This document shows positions 54,514-64,000 of a stretch of 64,000 nucleotides of DNA, piece after piece (positions within the stretch are counted from its first letter, which is position 1; each line of letters opens with the position of its first letter). Below the pieces are notes generated by a model, which saw nothing but the letters and a program-made list of their open reading frames with translations, was not told where the DNA came from and made no database searches. A program made the position numbers and the translations under genes. This stretch comes from Neoceratodus forsteri. Lineage: Eukaryota > Chordata > Ceratodontiformes > Ceratodontidae. The DNA is taken from assembly GCA_016271365.2 (NCBI GenBank), contig CM057459.1, positions 484,419,501-484,483,500 on the forward strand, read 5' to 3'.

Positions 54514-55473
54514 ATGGAAACACTACTGAAGGAAAGAATAGTGGAACACCTGTTTTCCAACAGTCTAGAGGACCCAAGGCAACATGGTTTTCCTGGGCGG
54601 AGGTCGTGCCAGACTAACCTCATTGAATTCTTCAACTGGGTGACAAGGGAAGTGGATCTGGGGGAGTCAGTGGATGTGGCATACCTGGACTTCAGCAAGG
54701 TCTTTGATACTGTTAAACAAGCTGGGGAACATGGGAGTGGGTAGGACAGTGATGTGGAGGGTGGGGAACTAGCTGGATAACAGTACATAGAGGGTGATGG
54801 TAAAATGCTGGCACTCTGCAGAGGGAAAGGTGACCAGTGGGGTGCCACAGGGATCTGTGCTGGGTCCAGTTCTCTTCAACATCTTTATCAGTGACATAAC
54901 AGATGACCTAGAAGGGAACATTTGCCTGTTCACTGATTACACAAAGCTCTGCAACAGGATGGACATGCCGGAGGGTGTGGATAGAATGATAAGAGATTTG
55001 CAGAAGCTTGAGGACTGGTCAAGGGAGTGGCAGTTGAGATTTAATGCAAAGAAATGCAAAATAATGCACATGGGACACAAAGACCCAGGAACAGCATATT
55101 AGTTGAGGGGGAAGATAAAGAATGCTCCAAGCAGGAAAGGGACCTAGGGGTTATCCTCTCTGATGACCTCAAGGTAGGGAGTCAGTGCGACAAGGCAGTA
55201 GGAAAAGCAAACAAGGTGCTGGAATGCATAGGCAGGGGTCTCATCAGTAGGAAAAAGGAGGTCATAATTCCTCTATACAAGACATTAGTGAGGCCACACC
55301 TCGAGTACATTGTCCAGTTCTGGAGACCTTACCTACGCAAAGACATTGACAGAGTGGAGACAGTTCAGAGGAGGGCAACCAAGATGGTGCAGGGATTACA
55401 TCACAAAGCCTATGAGGAAAGGCTGAAGGACCTAAATATGTACTCCCTGGAAGAGAGGAGGGGATATGTTTGA
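54514..55473 (+). pseudogene. CR1 D RT palm and C-terminus, three frames
   Basis: 54514-54744: [56 protein letters not shown]. 54794-55102: [49 protein letters not shown]. 55054-55473: RDLGVILSDDLKVGSQCDKA, KVLECIGRGLISRKKEVIIP, VRPHLEYIVQFWRPYLRKDI, RVETVQRRATKMVQGLHHKA. Two frameshifts separate them. The palm aspartate pair is gone. Confidence 0.9.
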
Positions 55474-55826
55474 GGCATATAAGCACCTCACAGGGAGGAA
55501 AAAGGTGCAAGAAAATACAATTTTTCATAGAAAAAGATGCTCCAGGACTAGGGGACATGAGATGGAACTAGAGGGAGGGAGGTTGAAAGGGAATGTGAGG
55601 AAGTACTTCTTCACAGAGAGGGTGGTGGACAAATGAAATGCCCCGCTGGAGGAGGTGATGGGGGCAGAAACAATTACAGGATTTAAGAATGCATGGTATA
55701 GACATAAGGGGATCATGGTAGTCAGGGGAAGGGGACAACCTAGTTCTAGGGAAGCTTGAAGAAGCACAGTTGTGCAAATAGTCAGACTAGGTGGGCCCTT
55801 ATCTGACGTCAACATCTATGTATCTA

Positions 55827-56222
55827 TTCCCACACTTGAGAGTGTGGCCCCTAGTGCTGACTATTCCCCTTGAAAATTTAAAGTCTAGATTGTTGACTAA
55901 TGAGGGGTCATCTTGCCATCGGTGATCAGGCTGATTGTGATTTGGCCGAATGATTAGACCAAGCACCCCTTTAATTGTTAAAATGATTCAGTGAAAACCA
56001 CAAAAGAAAATGCAATTGATTTGAATGAATTGCAGGCTTTCAAGCAGCTTTGGGGCAGCACTAGTACTATAACTATTTGATTTTAATTTTGGCCACACAC
56101 CAGGTGCACCACTGGAAACATTTAACAATTTAAGAAAAATGTATAAGAAATGTGGTAAAGTATCTGTGTATGAGCCAGGGTTGAGCTTGGTAAACCTTTA
56201 ACATTGCATTGCAAACAGGGTC
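55827..56222 (+). repeat. Unclassified dispersed repeat, copy 3
   Basis: Begins ttcccacacttgagagtgtg right after the CR1 D tail and ends aacattgcattgcaaacagg, matching the end of copy 2. Internal words ttgaaaatttaaagt, tgatcaggctgattgtgatt and ttttaattttggccacacac pair with copy 2. Confidence 0.8.
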
Positions 56223-57261
56223 TAATATCAACCAGAAATCAGACCCTATATTTTTCTGCATCAGTCCAGTGTGATGTCACATCAGGTTGATACTGAGAGT
56301 GTGCTAGGTGTTTAATTGGTCACGCCCAAGAACTGAAATTTACTTCTGCTTTTCTCTCTTTCTCTCTCTCTCACTCTTTTTGTCTCCCCATCAGTCTCTC
56401 ACATGCTCTTTCACTCTCTCTAACTGGCCTTTAAACCATTCACTGATGGCTGATGCCCTGTCTCTCTCTCAACATCCATGCAACCCACATCTGAGATAAA
56501 AAATAAATGGTCATACTGGCAACTGAGTAGTCAAGACAAAAGGGTCTATGACAGTGTCTGTAGGCTTCTGTTCATTGTTCAAACCACTATTTTGTGCAGC
56601 TCTGGTAGATATCAGACCCTACCAGCTATTATAAAAAATAAAATATGGCTGACTGCATGAAAACTGTTTTTTTTAAACACCCTCTGTGTTTTTTGCCTGT
56701 ATTAACCATTCCACTATTGAACATGCTGTTTACATCGGAAATTATTCCTCAGGTACTAGTTTTAACCAATCAGAACACAGGAAAACTGGCAGTTATTATC
56801 CCACAAACTACTACCTACAGTCCCACAGTAGGTTATCCCTATTCAGCCATGCCCACAGTAGGTTATTCACCGCTAACCACACCCACAGTAGGTTATTCAT
56901 ATTCTCCTCCTCTGCTGTCCACACTATGTGTCCACTCACAGTGGTGCTCCACCAAATGTCTTACGTGACCCTAGTACACTGAACCTAAGAGTACTATCTC
57001 TGTGTCCCATTGTATTTAAATTATGTGTGTTCAGCAAAGAAGATAGACCCTGGAGACTGATGCTGATCAAGGAGTGAGAGGCGGATTTGTTGTAGAGGTG
57101 AGCTGGTTTCACGGGGGGGGGGGCAGACAGAAAGAGAGAAAGGCAACTTTTTGCATTGGGGACTGAGCAGGTCAGACATTCTACCAAATTACCAGCATGT
57201 ATTTTTTTTATTTGAATATTTCTCAGATTCTGTACCTTTAATAGAGTTTTACAGGACAAAA
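56223..57261. other. No gene; CT-rich tract and a 30-bp repeat
   Basis: CT-rich run at about 56345-56375 and gaga/tctc words. Between 56822 and 56905 a 30-bp unit beginning cccacagtaggttat occurs three times (56822, 56852, 56882). No coding motif. Confidence 0.5.
56822..56911. repeat. 30-bp tandem repeat, three copies
   Basis: cccacagtaggttatccc / cccacagtaggttattcac / cccacagtaggttattcat start every 30 bases. Confidence 0.9.
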
Positions 57262-57354
57262 CAGACTTTGAAAAGTAAAGCCGTGACTCTGGGCACACGT
57301 ACTACCACCAGCACTAATGCACATGCCCAGAGTCACAACTTTACTTTTCAAAGC
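57262..57354. repeat. Inverted repeat, ~36-bp arms
   Basis: agactttgaaaagtaaagcc then gtgactctgggcacac (57262-57297) pairs with the reverse complement of 57319-57354 with few mismatches, around a 20-base loop. Confidence 0.85.
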
Positions 57355-57383
57355 CTGATTTCCACACGTAACAGTACTCGTTT

Positions 57384-57576
57384 TTCACTAAGAGTTACAT
57401 ACAAAATTCTGTGTAACTCCTAGTGGTATAATAGTAAGAACATTCATCTTGTAGGAGTATACTTGCAATGACCTGCTTCTGTGGTAATAAAACACCTCAG
57501 CTTCATCTCAGCATTTAAACATCTACAGAAGCCAGTTATTGCTTTGTATACTCCTACAAGATGAATATTATCACTT
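57384..57576. repeat. Second inverted repeat cluster
   Basis: ctaagagttacatacaaaat and ttgtgtaactcctag form a short palindrome at 57384-57422. Then attcatcttgtaggagtata, cttgcaatgacctgcttctg (57440-57480) pairs with 57528-57566 (cagaagccagttattgcttt, gtatactcctacaagatgaat). Likely one or two foldback MITEs. No coding capacity. Confidence 0.75.
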
Positions 57577-58042
57577 AAACACACCTCAGGTTTGTAAACA
57601 AACTCACATCTCCACACTCCCCCATACATTACTCTGTATATAATACTGTAACTGGTAACCCCCTATAATGACTGGATATGCATGCCTGATAAAAGGCTGT
57701 AATAACCTGCTGAATTCCATAATAACTTGATAGTGGATTATTATGGCATTTTCTTCCTCATGCTCTCATTTCACTGAAGTGTCAGAAAAAGCATAGTGGA
57801 TTGAGACCGGTTCTTCACTCTCTGTCCCCACAACAAAGCCATACTACCACACTTGCACTTTTGCCTTCAGTGAAACTGTCTCCCTAGATCACAGCAGCTT
57901 CCAACTAAAAAATGTTTCTTAATAAAAAGGAAAACGCGAGACAAAAGCTGCTCACTACAGTGGATGCTCAGAAAACACTCTCACCCACACAAATACAGTT
58001 TACAATTTTTGTTTCTATTGAAGCCTTGCACCAATTATTATA
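57577..58042. other. No gene recognised
   Basis: Spacer with a weak hairpin near 57690-57740. Confidence 0.4.
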
Positions 58043-58232
58043 AAACAGAATGCCTGTGGAATGTTTGTGCTATGATGATTTTTCACACACCCATGGTGTG
58101 TGATAATCTGATAAACCCCTTGAGCTTCTTTTTCTAGGTTTATGGATTTCAGAGTTTATGTATTACCATACACCTGGGGTGTGTGGAAAACTCTCATAAC
58201 CCACACCTGCACAGGCATTATTCTCTGTTTAA
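58043..58232. mobile_element. Palindromic MITE-like element
   Basis: aaacagaatgcctgtg at 58043 pairs with cacaggcattattctctgtt at about 58211-58230. Inner arms ttttcacacacccatggtgt, gtgataatctgataaacc pair with ggtttatgga and cacctggggtgtgtggaaaa. No frame. It shares the outer sequence with 31172-31305. Confidence 0.75.
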
Positions 58233-59695
58233 CAAACTGTATATAAAACTGTAGGTATGCATTTTGTCCATTAGAGGGAGTGTAACTTCCTGGCATGTTG
58301 CATGCTGGCTTCCTCACTATTTTGCAGCAGCAGGATGTGTTGGATCCTTCATAGTGTTGTTTATAAACAGTATAAACTATAATCCAAGTTTCAAGTTCAA
58401 GTTTGTTTCAGATTTGTTCATTTTGAGATAAATTCATTGAGCAAGCTCATTTTCAATGAAGTTCCATCGAAAAACAAGAATATATGTTACACATTTATAA
58501 TAATAAAACTATAAACAAATATAACAGTTTCAACATCATACAATAAAACAATATATTACAAAATAATCATATTTACCCTAACTATCCATAAGTGATCCCT
58601 ATTAAGTGATGATCACATTTCTCACAATTAACAGTGGCAGGTGAGAACCAAGCCTTTAAAACTGCTTGAGATGGGAATTTTACATCCTTCAATTGAAATC
58701 TAGCTGGCAGGACATTCTTTTCATGAGGAATCATATACCTGTAAAAATGAGTAGCCCTTAATGTATTGGACTTTGAAACTACCAACTCCACTAGGTTTGA
58801 ATTCCTCAAGGAATCTTGCCATGCCCTATACTCTACACGTTCTACCAAAATTGTCATGAACATCTCCATGCATACTTTTCAATGCAAACAATATTTTATG
58901 TAGCCATCGCCTTTCAGATAGAGAAGTCCTGCTTAGCTGATTAAATAATAAACATCTACATGTCATTCATCTATGATATTTCAGAAGGGCTGTTGTGACT
59001 TCCACTGATCACAGCACAATACAGCTGCAAAGTTGTAGGTAACATAAAGTGGTCACAGAGACCACTCCACAGTGCACCAGCATAAACCAAAGTACTGTGA
59101 ACGGGGTATGCAATTTCTCCAGTTGAAATTCAAAGTTAGTTGTATTGTAAGTGGGGAAATGACTGTCTATCCTAAAAGGAAGTAAGTACCTAGAATAATG
59201 GAACAAATTGTGAAATAAGCATTTTTAGGTACATGTCTACATGCACTCTTTTTAGTAGATATCTGAAATTGACATATTTATTTTAGATGATGGTAATTAA
59301 CACAACACGATATTTCAGAAGTTGAAACAGGAGAGATTCTGCAATGTAATCCTATGCCACTGACGCATGTGAAGGAAACTAAATACTCTCTTAAATGGTT
59401 GATAATTGGAGGAACAGAAGAATTTTATGCAATTCATGTCAATTTGCAGAAAGGAAGTTAGAAGACCAATGTCAAGTAAAACTAGTAGCAACTATGTTAT
59501 CATAGTCTGAAACATTTCAGATTAACAAGGGTTTATTTTATTCACAAAGGACAGCAATTCCTTGAAATATAGAATGCTAGCAAAAACCTCATGTATTATG
59601 TACATAGATACTTTTGCAATCTTGATAGTCTTCACAATAAAAATAAGACAGTTTGTCAAATGTTTGGAAACTAACTTTGTGTAGAACTATGCAGA
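58233..59695. other. AT-rich spacer with one unassigned frame
   Basis: Contains the minus-strand frame described at 58582-58869. The rest has no motif I can support. Confidence 0.4.
58582..58869 (-). pseudogene. Unassigned 95-codon frame, C-terminal CxxC
   Basis: I do not recognise this. It is rich in hydrophobic and basic residues (RVEYRAWQDSLRNSNLVELV, RATHFYRYMIPHEKNVLPAR, FQLKDVKFPSQAVLKAWFSP) and ends ATVNCEKCDHHLIGITYG. The helix-strand run ending in a C-x2-C-x1-HH box resembles the end of a retroelement RT protein. Upstream minus-strand frames (59206-59009, LLPFRIDSHFPTYNTTNFEF) may continue it. Could also be chance. Confidence 0.3.
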
Positions 59696-59890
59696 GACGC
59701 AGCATAGCACAGTGGTTTAAGGCTCTAAGCAACAAATCTGGTGACATCCAGCAGACCAGACCTGGGTTTGAATCCCATAGCTTCCACTTGCATACTGTGT
59801 GACCCTGAGCAAGTCACTTAACTCCCCTGTGCTCCCAGGCCGCACCTGTAAAAAAGTTTTCAGCTTAGTGTGCTACTCCTGGTTAAACAA
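59696..59890 (+). mobile_element. MIR-like tRNA-derived SINE, plus strand
   Basis: A box in tagcacagtggtttaagg (59705-59722), B box gggtttgaatccc (59764-59776), CORE-like segment ctgtgtgaccctgagcaagt, cacttaactcccctgtgctc, then cgcacctgtaaaaaagtttt, cagcttagtgtgctactcct, ggttaaacaa. Sister of the minus copy at 15868-16045. The extra 18 bases before gcagaccagacc are a private insertion. Confidence 0.85.
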
Positions 59891-60664
59891 CTACAAAAAA
59901 AGTTTATTTGCATAATGATGTGTACATAGCCATTGATCAAATACATGTTTTTCAATTGTGTCCATTCAAACTGGTGGTTTATGGAGCTACTAGGGGATTT
60001 GTTCTTTGAAAATGGGCTTTGGATTTCCTGGTCCTTGATTGGCTGGTACCCATGCTGGGGGTACATTAACTTTCAACAGAGACCAGGAAATAAAAAGTAC
60101 AAGCTCAATGTGCCACTGCAGAACAGAAATCAATGTGCCCACCTGAAAATGAAAACAAAATCGTAGCCTTTGTTTCCCCCTCACCTAGCAAGTGACCCCC
60201 CCACTCATTTTAAGGAAGTGCAGTTGCCAATGACGTAGCAGATAAAACAGAAGTCTTAAAAGAAATTTTCCACAGAGCGACAGGTTTTATCAAAATTTTT
60301 CCCCTTTAAAAGAAAAGAAAAACAACAGCCTTTATAATTGAAAATAGTAGCGCAAGCACATCACATGCTCAACACTACTCTGACACAACACAGCTAATGT
60401 TGACTGAACCTCCAGTCACCCAAAACACAGAAACAACAGAAACAGAATACTTTCACTTTTTTCAAAGAAAAACACTTTCCTGAACTGCAAAGTAGATTCC
60501 CAATCACACACATCTGTGATCCATTATATTCACTGCAGTCTGCTCACATCTGTTCACATATGTTCCTGTACATTGTGAACTGGCGAATCAGACCCCTCCC
60601 CAAAATTAAGGTGATCACCAGTGAGCTGGAGGAGATGGCAGTCACTCTTACAGCAGTAGAGACC

Positions 60665-60704
<40 letters not shown>

Positions 60705-60721
60705 GATGAGACAGTGCAAGA
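59891..60721. other. No gene; microsatellite included
   Basis: Spacer with an (AC)n run at 60669-60702 and A-rich words. Confidence 0.5.
60669..60702. repeat. (AC)n microsatellite
   Basis: About 17 AC units, uninterrupted. Confidence 0.95.
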
Positions 60722-63700
60722 AACATTTATTTTATTTTTTATTTATTTGTTCTAGGATTACAAATACCTTTGAGCCAAGGCTCTTTAACAAAGGTTCCAC
60801 GTCATTGGTACAATTGAGACAATCATAAGCAAAGATAACAGGTTATAAAATTAAAAAAAAAAAAAAAAAAACATAGTCTTGTAGATGAAAAAAGAACAAT
60901 AAGGTGAAACTTTGGGGAAGGAAAAGGGAAAGGAGGAGGGTGAAATCAGGGAGACTAAGTGGATGGGAGAGAAGTGGAGGTAGGTTGGGGGGACAGAGAG
61001 AGAAGAGGAGAGGTGGAAGGCAGATAAGAATAGAGGTAGTGCAGCCGGGTGGCATTTGTCATAGGCCAGAGGGGAGGTGAAGATAGGAAGGGGGTGCTGG
61101 CAAAGTGCAGGAGTAGATGTGGGTCCAAAAAGGCATCTTCAGCTATGGAACCAAAAGATATGTTTAGCCACAACAGTCACAAAGGTTGGAAGCAGTCAGT
61201 GTTAGGCGGAGACAAGTCTTAAAAGTGCTGAGTGATAGTGAAGATGAGATGTTGCTGGGAAGACCGTTGTACCAACTAGTGGCCTGGTAAGCAAAGGATC
61301 TTTGGCCTTGTGTTGTGCAGCAATGCGGGACTTGCAGAAGCTGAGGTTTCGATCCCCTGGTATGCCGGGTGTGGATTCTCAGTTGTATGACAGCACAGAC
61401 TCCGGGGGGGGGGGCAAGGCCCAGCAAGATTTTCTTAGTAGTAATACAAGTTTGGTGTTTTATTCGATTGGCAAGATTCAACCATCCAGTTTGAGAATAG
61501 AGGTCACAGGTGTGAGTTAGGCATGGGAGCCAGTGACAAGTCGACAGGCCTTGTTGAGGGCAGTGGATACACGTTTGAGTGTGGTGGTTGTAGCAGAGCC
61601 GAAAATGATAATGCCATAATCGATGGATATGATGGAGCTCTGGACAGTGACAGTGAGGGCTTCAGGTGTCAGGTGTTTCCTATGACGGAATAGCAGGCCT
61701 AGCCGGGAGTTAGTGGCTTTGGCAACATGGTCAATGTGGGCAGTGTAGGAGAGGTGAGGGTCAAGGGTGATCCCGAGGTATTTAAAGTTTTTGACCTGTT
61801 CCAGTGCGGCACCTTGTCTGGTGATAACGGAGAGTTGGAAGTGCTTATGTTTATTATAGAGCTGCTGAAGCTCATGGCCTTTGTTTTTTTTTTGATTAAG
61901 GATGAGTTTGTGCTTTGTGAGCCAATTCTCAACCGAGGAGAAGCCGAGTTGGAGATTTTCTTGCAATTTCTTTGGGTCCTGGTGTGTGGCAAGAATTACT
62001 GCATCATCGGCATACAGGGTGATATGTTCAGTGCAGGAGTCCGGTAGGGTGTTAAGGAACAGGCTGAAGAGTAGGGGGCCCAGTATTGAACCCTGGGGGA
62101 CTCCAGAGAGGACAGGTCTGGAATCAGAGTGCACATCTCCAATTTTTACACGCTGGGTGCGGTTTTCAAGATAGCTTTTGAACCAAGAGATTGAATCATT
62201 GGAGAGACCAGCATTTTTTAGTTGGCTCAGCAGGAGGGAGTGGTGGACAGTATCGAAGGCTTTGGTCAGGTCGATGAAAATAGCACCAGTTAGTTGTCTA
62301 TTGTCAAGGGAGCTGTGAATGGAGCTGGTGAATTCGAGTAAGGCAGAGGATGTACTATGACCTTTCTAAAGCCCTGTTGCTGTTTACAGAGAATATTATA
62401 ATTGTCCAGATGCTCAGTAAGTTGGTCCGCTACTATACATTCCAGTGCCTTCGATAGGGGAGGCAGAATGGAGATAGGGCGGAAGTTCGCATGGTCAACT
62501 TTATCAGCACTTTTGTGAATTGGGGTAACAGTGACCATTTTCCATTTGTCTGGGAATTGGCTAGAGGAAAGAGAGAGATTAAAGATCTTGGTGAGGGGCC
62601 CAAGTACCTCGTCAAGCGTTAGAGCCAGTAGCTTGAGATCAAGTGTGTCATTGCTTGTTCTAGATTTGCTGATGGCTTTGGCAATGTAAGTTTCGGACTT
62701 GATGTTTCTTTAGTGCTTTAAGGTAGAAAGGTGGGTGACAGGCGTGGGTGGAGGAGTTGGGGATGGAGTTGACACGCCTTGAAGAAGTCAGAGGGAGAAC
62801 ACTGCTAAGGTCAGTGAAAGCGATGTTAAAAGTGTTTGCAATAGTTTTAGAGTCGAGTGTGTGTGCCCATTTATGTTGAGTATGTTCGCTAAGATTTTGA
62901 CTGCTTCCCAGTGACATCTTTAATGTTTTCCGAAATCTCTCCCATTTCCCCAGGAGTTAGTGGAGGGCATTTTTATAGTAGTCAGATTTCTGTTGCGAAT
63001 GGATTTGGTGCAGTCATTCGCGTCTGCTTATAACTCTGGATGTCGGTTGTTTATCAGAGTTTCTAGCCAGTTCCCAGAGGTGGTCCCTGGATTTAAGTTT
63101 TTTAGGAGGTCTCCTGACAGCCAAGGGTTACTGAGCGATTTAACTTTATGCTTTTGAGGGGGGCAAATTTATTACAGGCTTCATTGAAAATGTGAATAAA
63201 TTGCTCCAGTGCAGTATTAGTATCTGTTGCTTTGAAGATGGGGGACCAGTCCTGCAGACTGAGGTGTGATTTGAGGTGGGGTAGCTGGCCACGGGGTAGG
63301 ACTCTGCTGGTGATGATTTTTGGAGCGGGCTTATAGAATTTGTTTGACCAGGTACAGCTGATGGGAGAGTGGTCACTGAGTGAGTCAGGGAGGACTGAGG
63401 TTTTCATGATCCGAGATGGGTGGTTGGTTAGGATCCAGTCGAGTAGGGTGCAGATCCCAGTTCTGTAGTTCTTTCTGGTTGCATAGTCAACCATTTGAGT
63501 CTGGTTAGCTGATACAACAAAGTCCTTAAATGACCCACATTCAGCTGAGAGCCAATTAATGTTAAAATCACCAAGAAGGATGATTTCGGAGTCCGATGGG
63601 TAGGATTTGACAAAGTTAAGGACAGCAGTTAGACCAGGTCCCTTTTCTTTAGGAGTTATGTAAACAGTGACAACTGTGAGGGCCTTATTGTGGGCGCCTA

Positions 63701-63745
63701 ATAGGAGTCTGATGGGAAGAATCTGAGCAGGTGTTGCTGGAAGAT
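60722..63745 (-). mobile_element. L2-clade LINE C, minus strand, intact YADD
   Basis: Minus strand: endonuclease C-half (SEIILLGDFNINWLSAECGS near 63580, DSLSDHSPISCTW at 63390), linker, RT start VTVTPIHKSADKVDHANFRP (62530), SILPPLSKALECIVADQLTE, then QQQGFRKV; the loop SGVPQGSILGPLLFSLFLNT (62110); palm LYADDAVILATHQDPKKLQE intact; NFKYLGITLDPHLSYTAHID (61780); ALNKACRLVTGSHA at 61525, then C-terminal pieces to about 61165. The 3' end near 60725 is ccttggctcaaaggtatttg, taatcctagaacaaataaat. Frameshifts separate the pieces. The A run at 60853-60871 lies inside the 3' UTR. Confidence 0.9.
61517..62134 (-). pseudogene. L2 C reverse transcriptase palm, 205 codons
   Basis: SGVPQGSILGPLLFSLFLNT, HITLYADDAVILATHQDPKK (both catalytic aspartates kept), VENWLTKHKLILNQKKNKGH, LEQVKNFKYLGITLDPHLSY, LGLLFRHRKHLTPEALTVTV, IISIDYGIIIFGSATTTTLK. 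This is the most intact L2 palm in the window. It lacks an RT N-terminus in frame (a frameshift sits near 62180), so it is not functional. Confidence 0.9.
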
Positions 63746-63964
63746 TGGAATCAATGGGGTGTCCTCAAAAAGCTATGTACACTTCACAGTAAGACACCTG
63801 TGAAAAACTACAGTGCCTCCATGGGCAAGTGCACCAGTAAAGTGACTACTTTAATGCTAATGCCATTTTCTATTCATTTTACTAATTTTTAATAGATCAT
63901 TTATTTAGTTATTTTCCTTATTTTGTCTATATTATATAAAAGCATAAAATATGGTCCATTTTCT
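63746..63964. other. No gene recognised
   Basis: Spacer between the L2 5' truncation point and the repeat at the window end. Confidence 0.4.
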
Positions 63965-64000
63965 AAGCCCAATAACACCCTTCAGGGTGGGTGGCATGGG
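63965..64000. repeat. Possible arm of a palindromic MITE, cut by the window end
   Basis: cccaataacacccttcaggg, tgggtggcatggg resembles the arms cagggtgggtgttatg and gggtgtgtgg of the MITE-like elements. Only one arm is visible. Confidence 0.3.

Larger units (their letters stand above)
52731..55826 (+). mobile_element. CR1 retrotransposon D, near full-length ORF2, dead
   Basis: Endonuclease C-half with VVHTGDFNIPDADWSLPAAA (52833) interrupted by a SINE at 52989-53440 and resuming with LLDLVITNRNRVTG. A charged linker (EAEGDRERYQEKQREAGRAV). RT with LKKLEGIRVDKAMRPDVLYP (GPDGI altered to RPDVL), [60 protein letters not shown], and the palm box as LFTDYTKLC (FADDTK lost). C-terminus: YEERLKDLNMYSLEERRGYV, 3' pieces to 55700. 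Octamer-like tail catctatgtatctattc at 55811-55827. It lies exactly between two direct copies of an unclassified repeat. Confidence 0.9.

Noticed and set aside
56308..56499. Signal-peptide-like Leu/Ser/Phe-rich frame
   Set aside because: Translation of a CT-rich simple sequence.
59860..60184. Small frames on both strands after the MIR-like SINE
   Set aside because: Short, overlapping on both strands and without a motif.

Overview
This window reads as intergenic DNA from a large, repeat-rich vertebrate genome. I found no exon chain, tRNA or rRNA gene, or conventional host gene that I could defend. Nearly every protein-like reading is retroelement coding sequence: CR1, L2 and Tx1-type L1 non-LTR retrotransposons, an APE-type LINE ending in a C2H2 finger, and Penelope-like elements. 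Around them are tRNA-derived SINEs (a MIR-like family, a MetaSINE-like family and a Leu/Ser-tRNA-headed family), palindromic MITE-like elements, a hAT-like and a Harbinger-like DNA transposon, and (AC)n tracts. The mix fits a lungfish, amphibian, reptile or similar genome. The species cannot be fixed from this sequence alone.

Layout. 1-12.6 kb is a nested stack on an old minus-strand Tx1-type L1 (ORF1 at 11.3-12.6 kb, start of ORF2 near 8.97 kb, endonuclease at 5.7-4.07 kb). Four things were inserted in it: a second, 5'-truncated Tx1 copy (5.73-8.95 kb), a 1-kb foldback element (4.38-5.40 kb), a SINE (10.02-10.58 kb), and a LINE whose 5' end is inverted (116-4058) inside a 9-bp target duplication. 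12.6-18.9 kb is mostly featureless AT-rich DNA with SINEs, an (AC)n tract and a small palindromic element. 18.9-20.5 kb is a dead CR1. 21-28 kb holds an L2 tail, hammerhead-like tandem units, a degenerate satellite, an L2 and two Penelope-like elements.

29.0-42.0 kb is the clearest structure. One plus-strand Tx1-type L1 of about 6 kb has been opened to 13 kb by at least six insertions: a MetaSINE, a palindromic MITE, a CR1 in reverse, a Harbinger-like element that itself contains a CR1 3' end, a CR1 with the longest intact RT frame in the window, and a SINE with a perfect 13-bp target duplication. The reading frame can be followed across each gap.

43-44.3 kb is a LINE remnant. 45.98-50.59 kb is a candidate hAT element (8-bp target duplication with one mismatch) split by an L2. 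51-56.2 kb has a 36-bp minisatellite, an L2 3' piece, and a full-length but dead CR1 bracketed by two direct copies of an unclassified repeat. 56-60 kb is spacer with small inverted repeats and a MIR-like SINE. 60.7-63.7 kb is an L2 with an intact YADD box.

The elements do not cooperate in a pathway. What the window records is insertion order, and which LINE 3' tails were shared with which SINEs. No undescribed host system was found. The best leads are the two nested stacks, the twin-priming-like inversion, the shared SINE/LINE tails, and the hammerhead-like cores in the Penelope-like tails.
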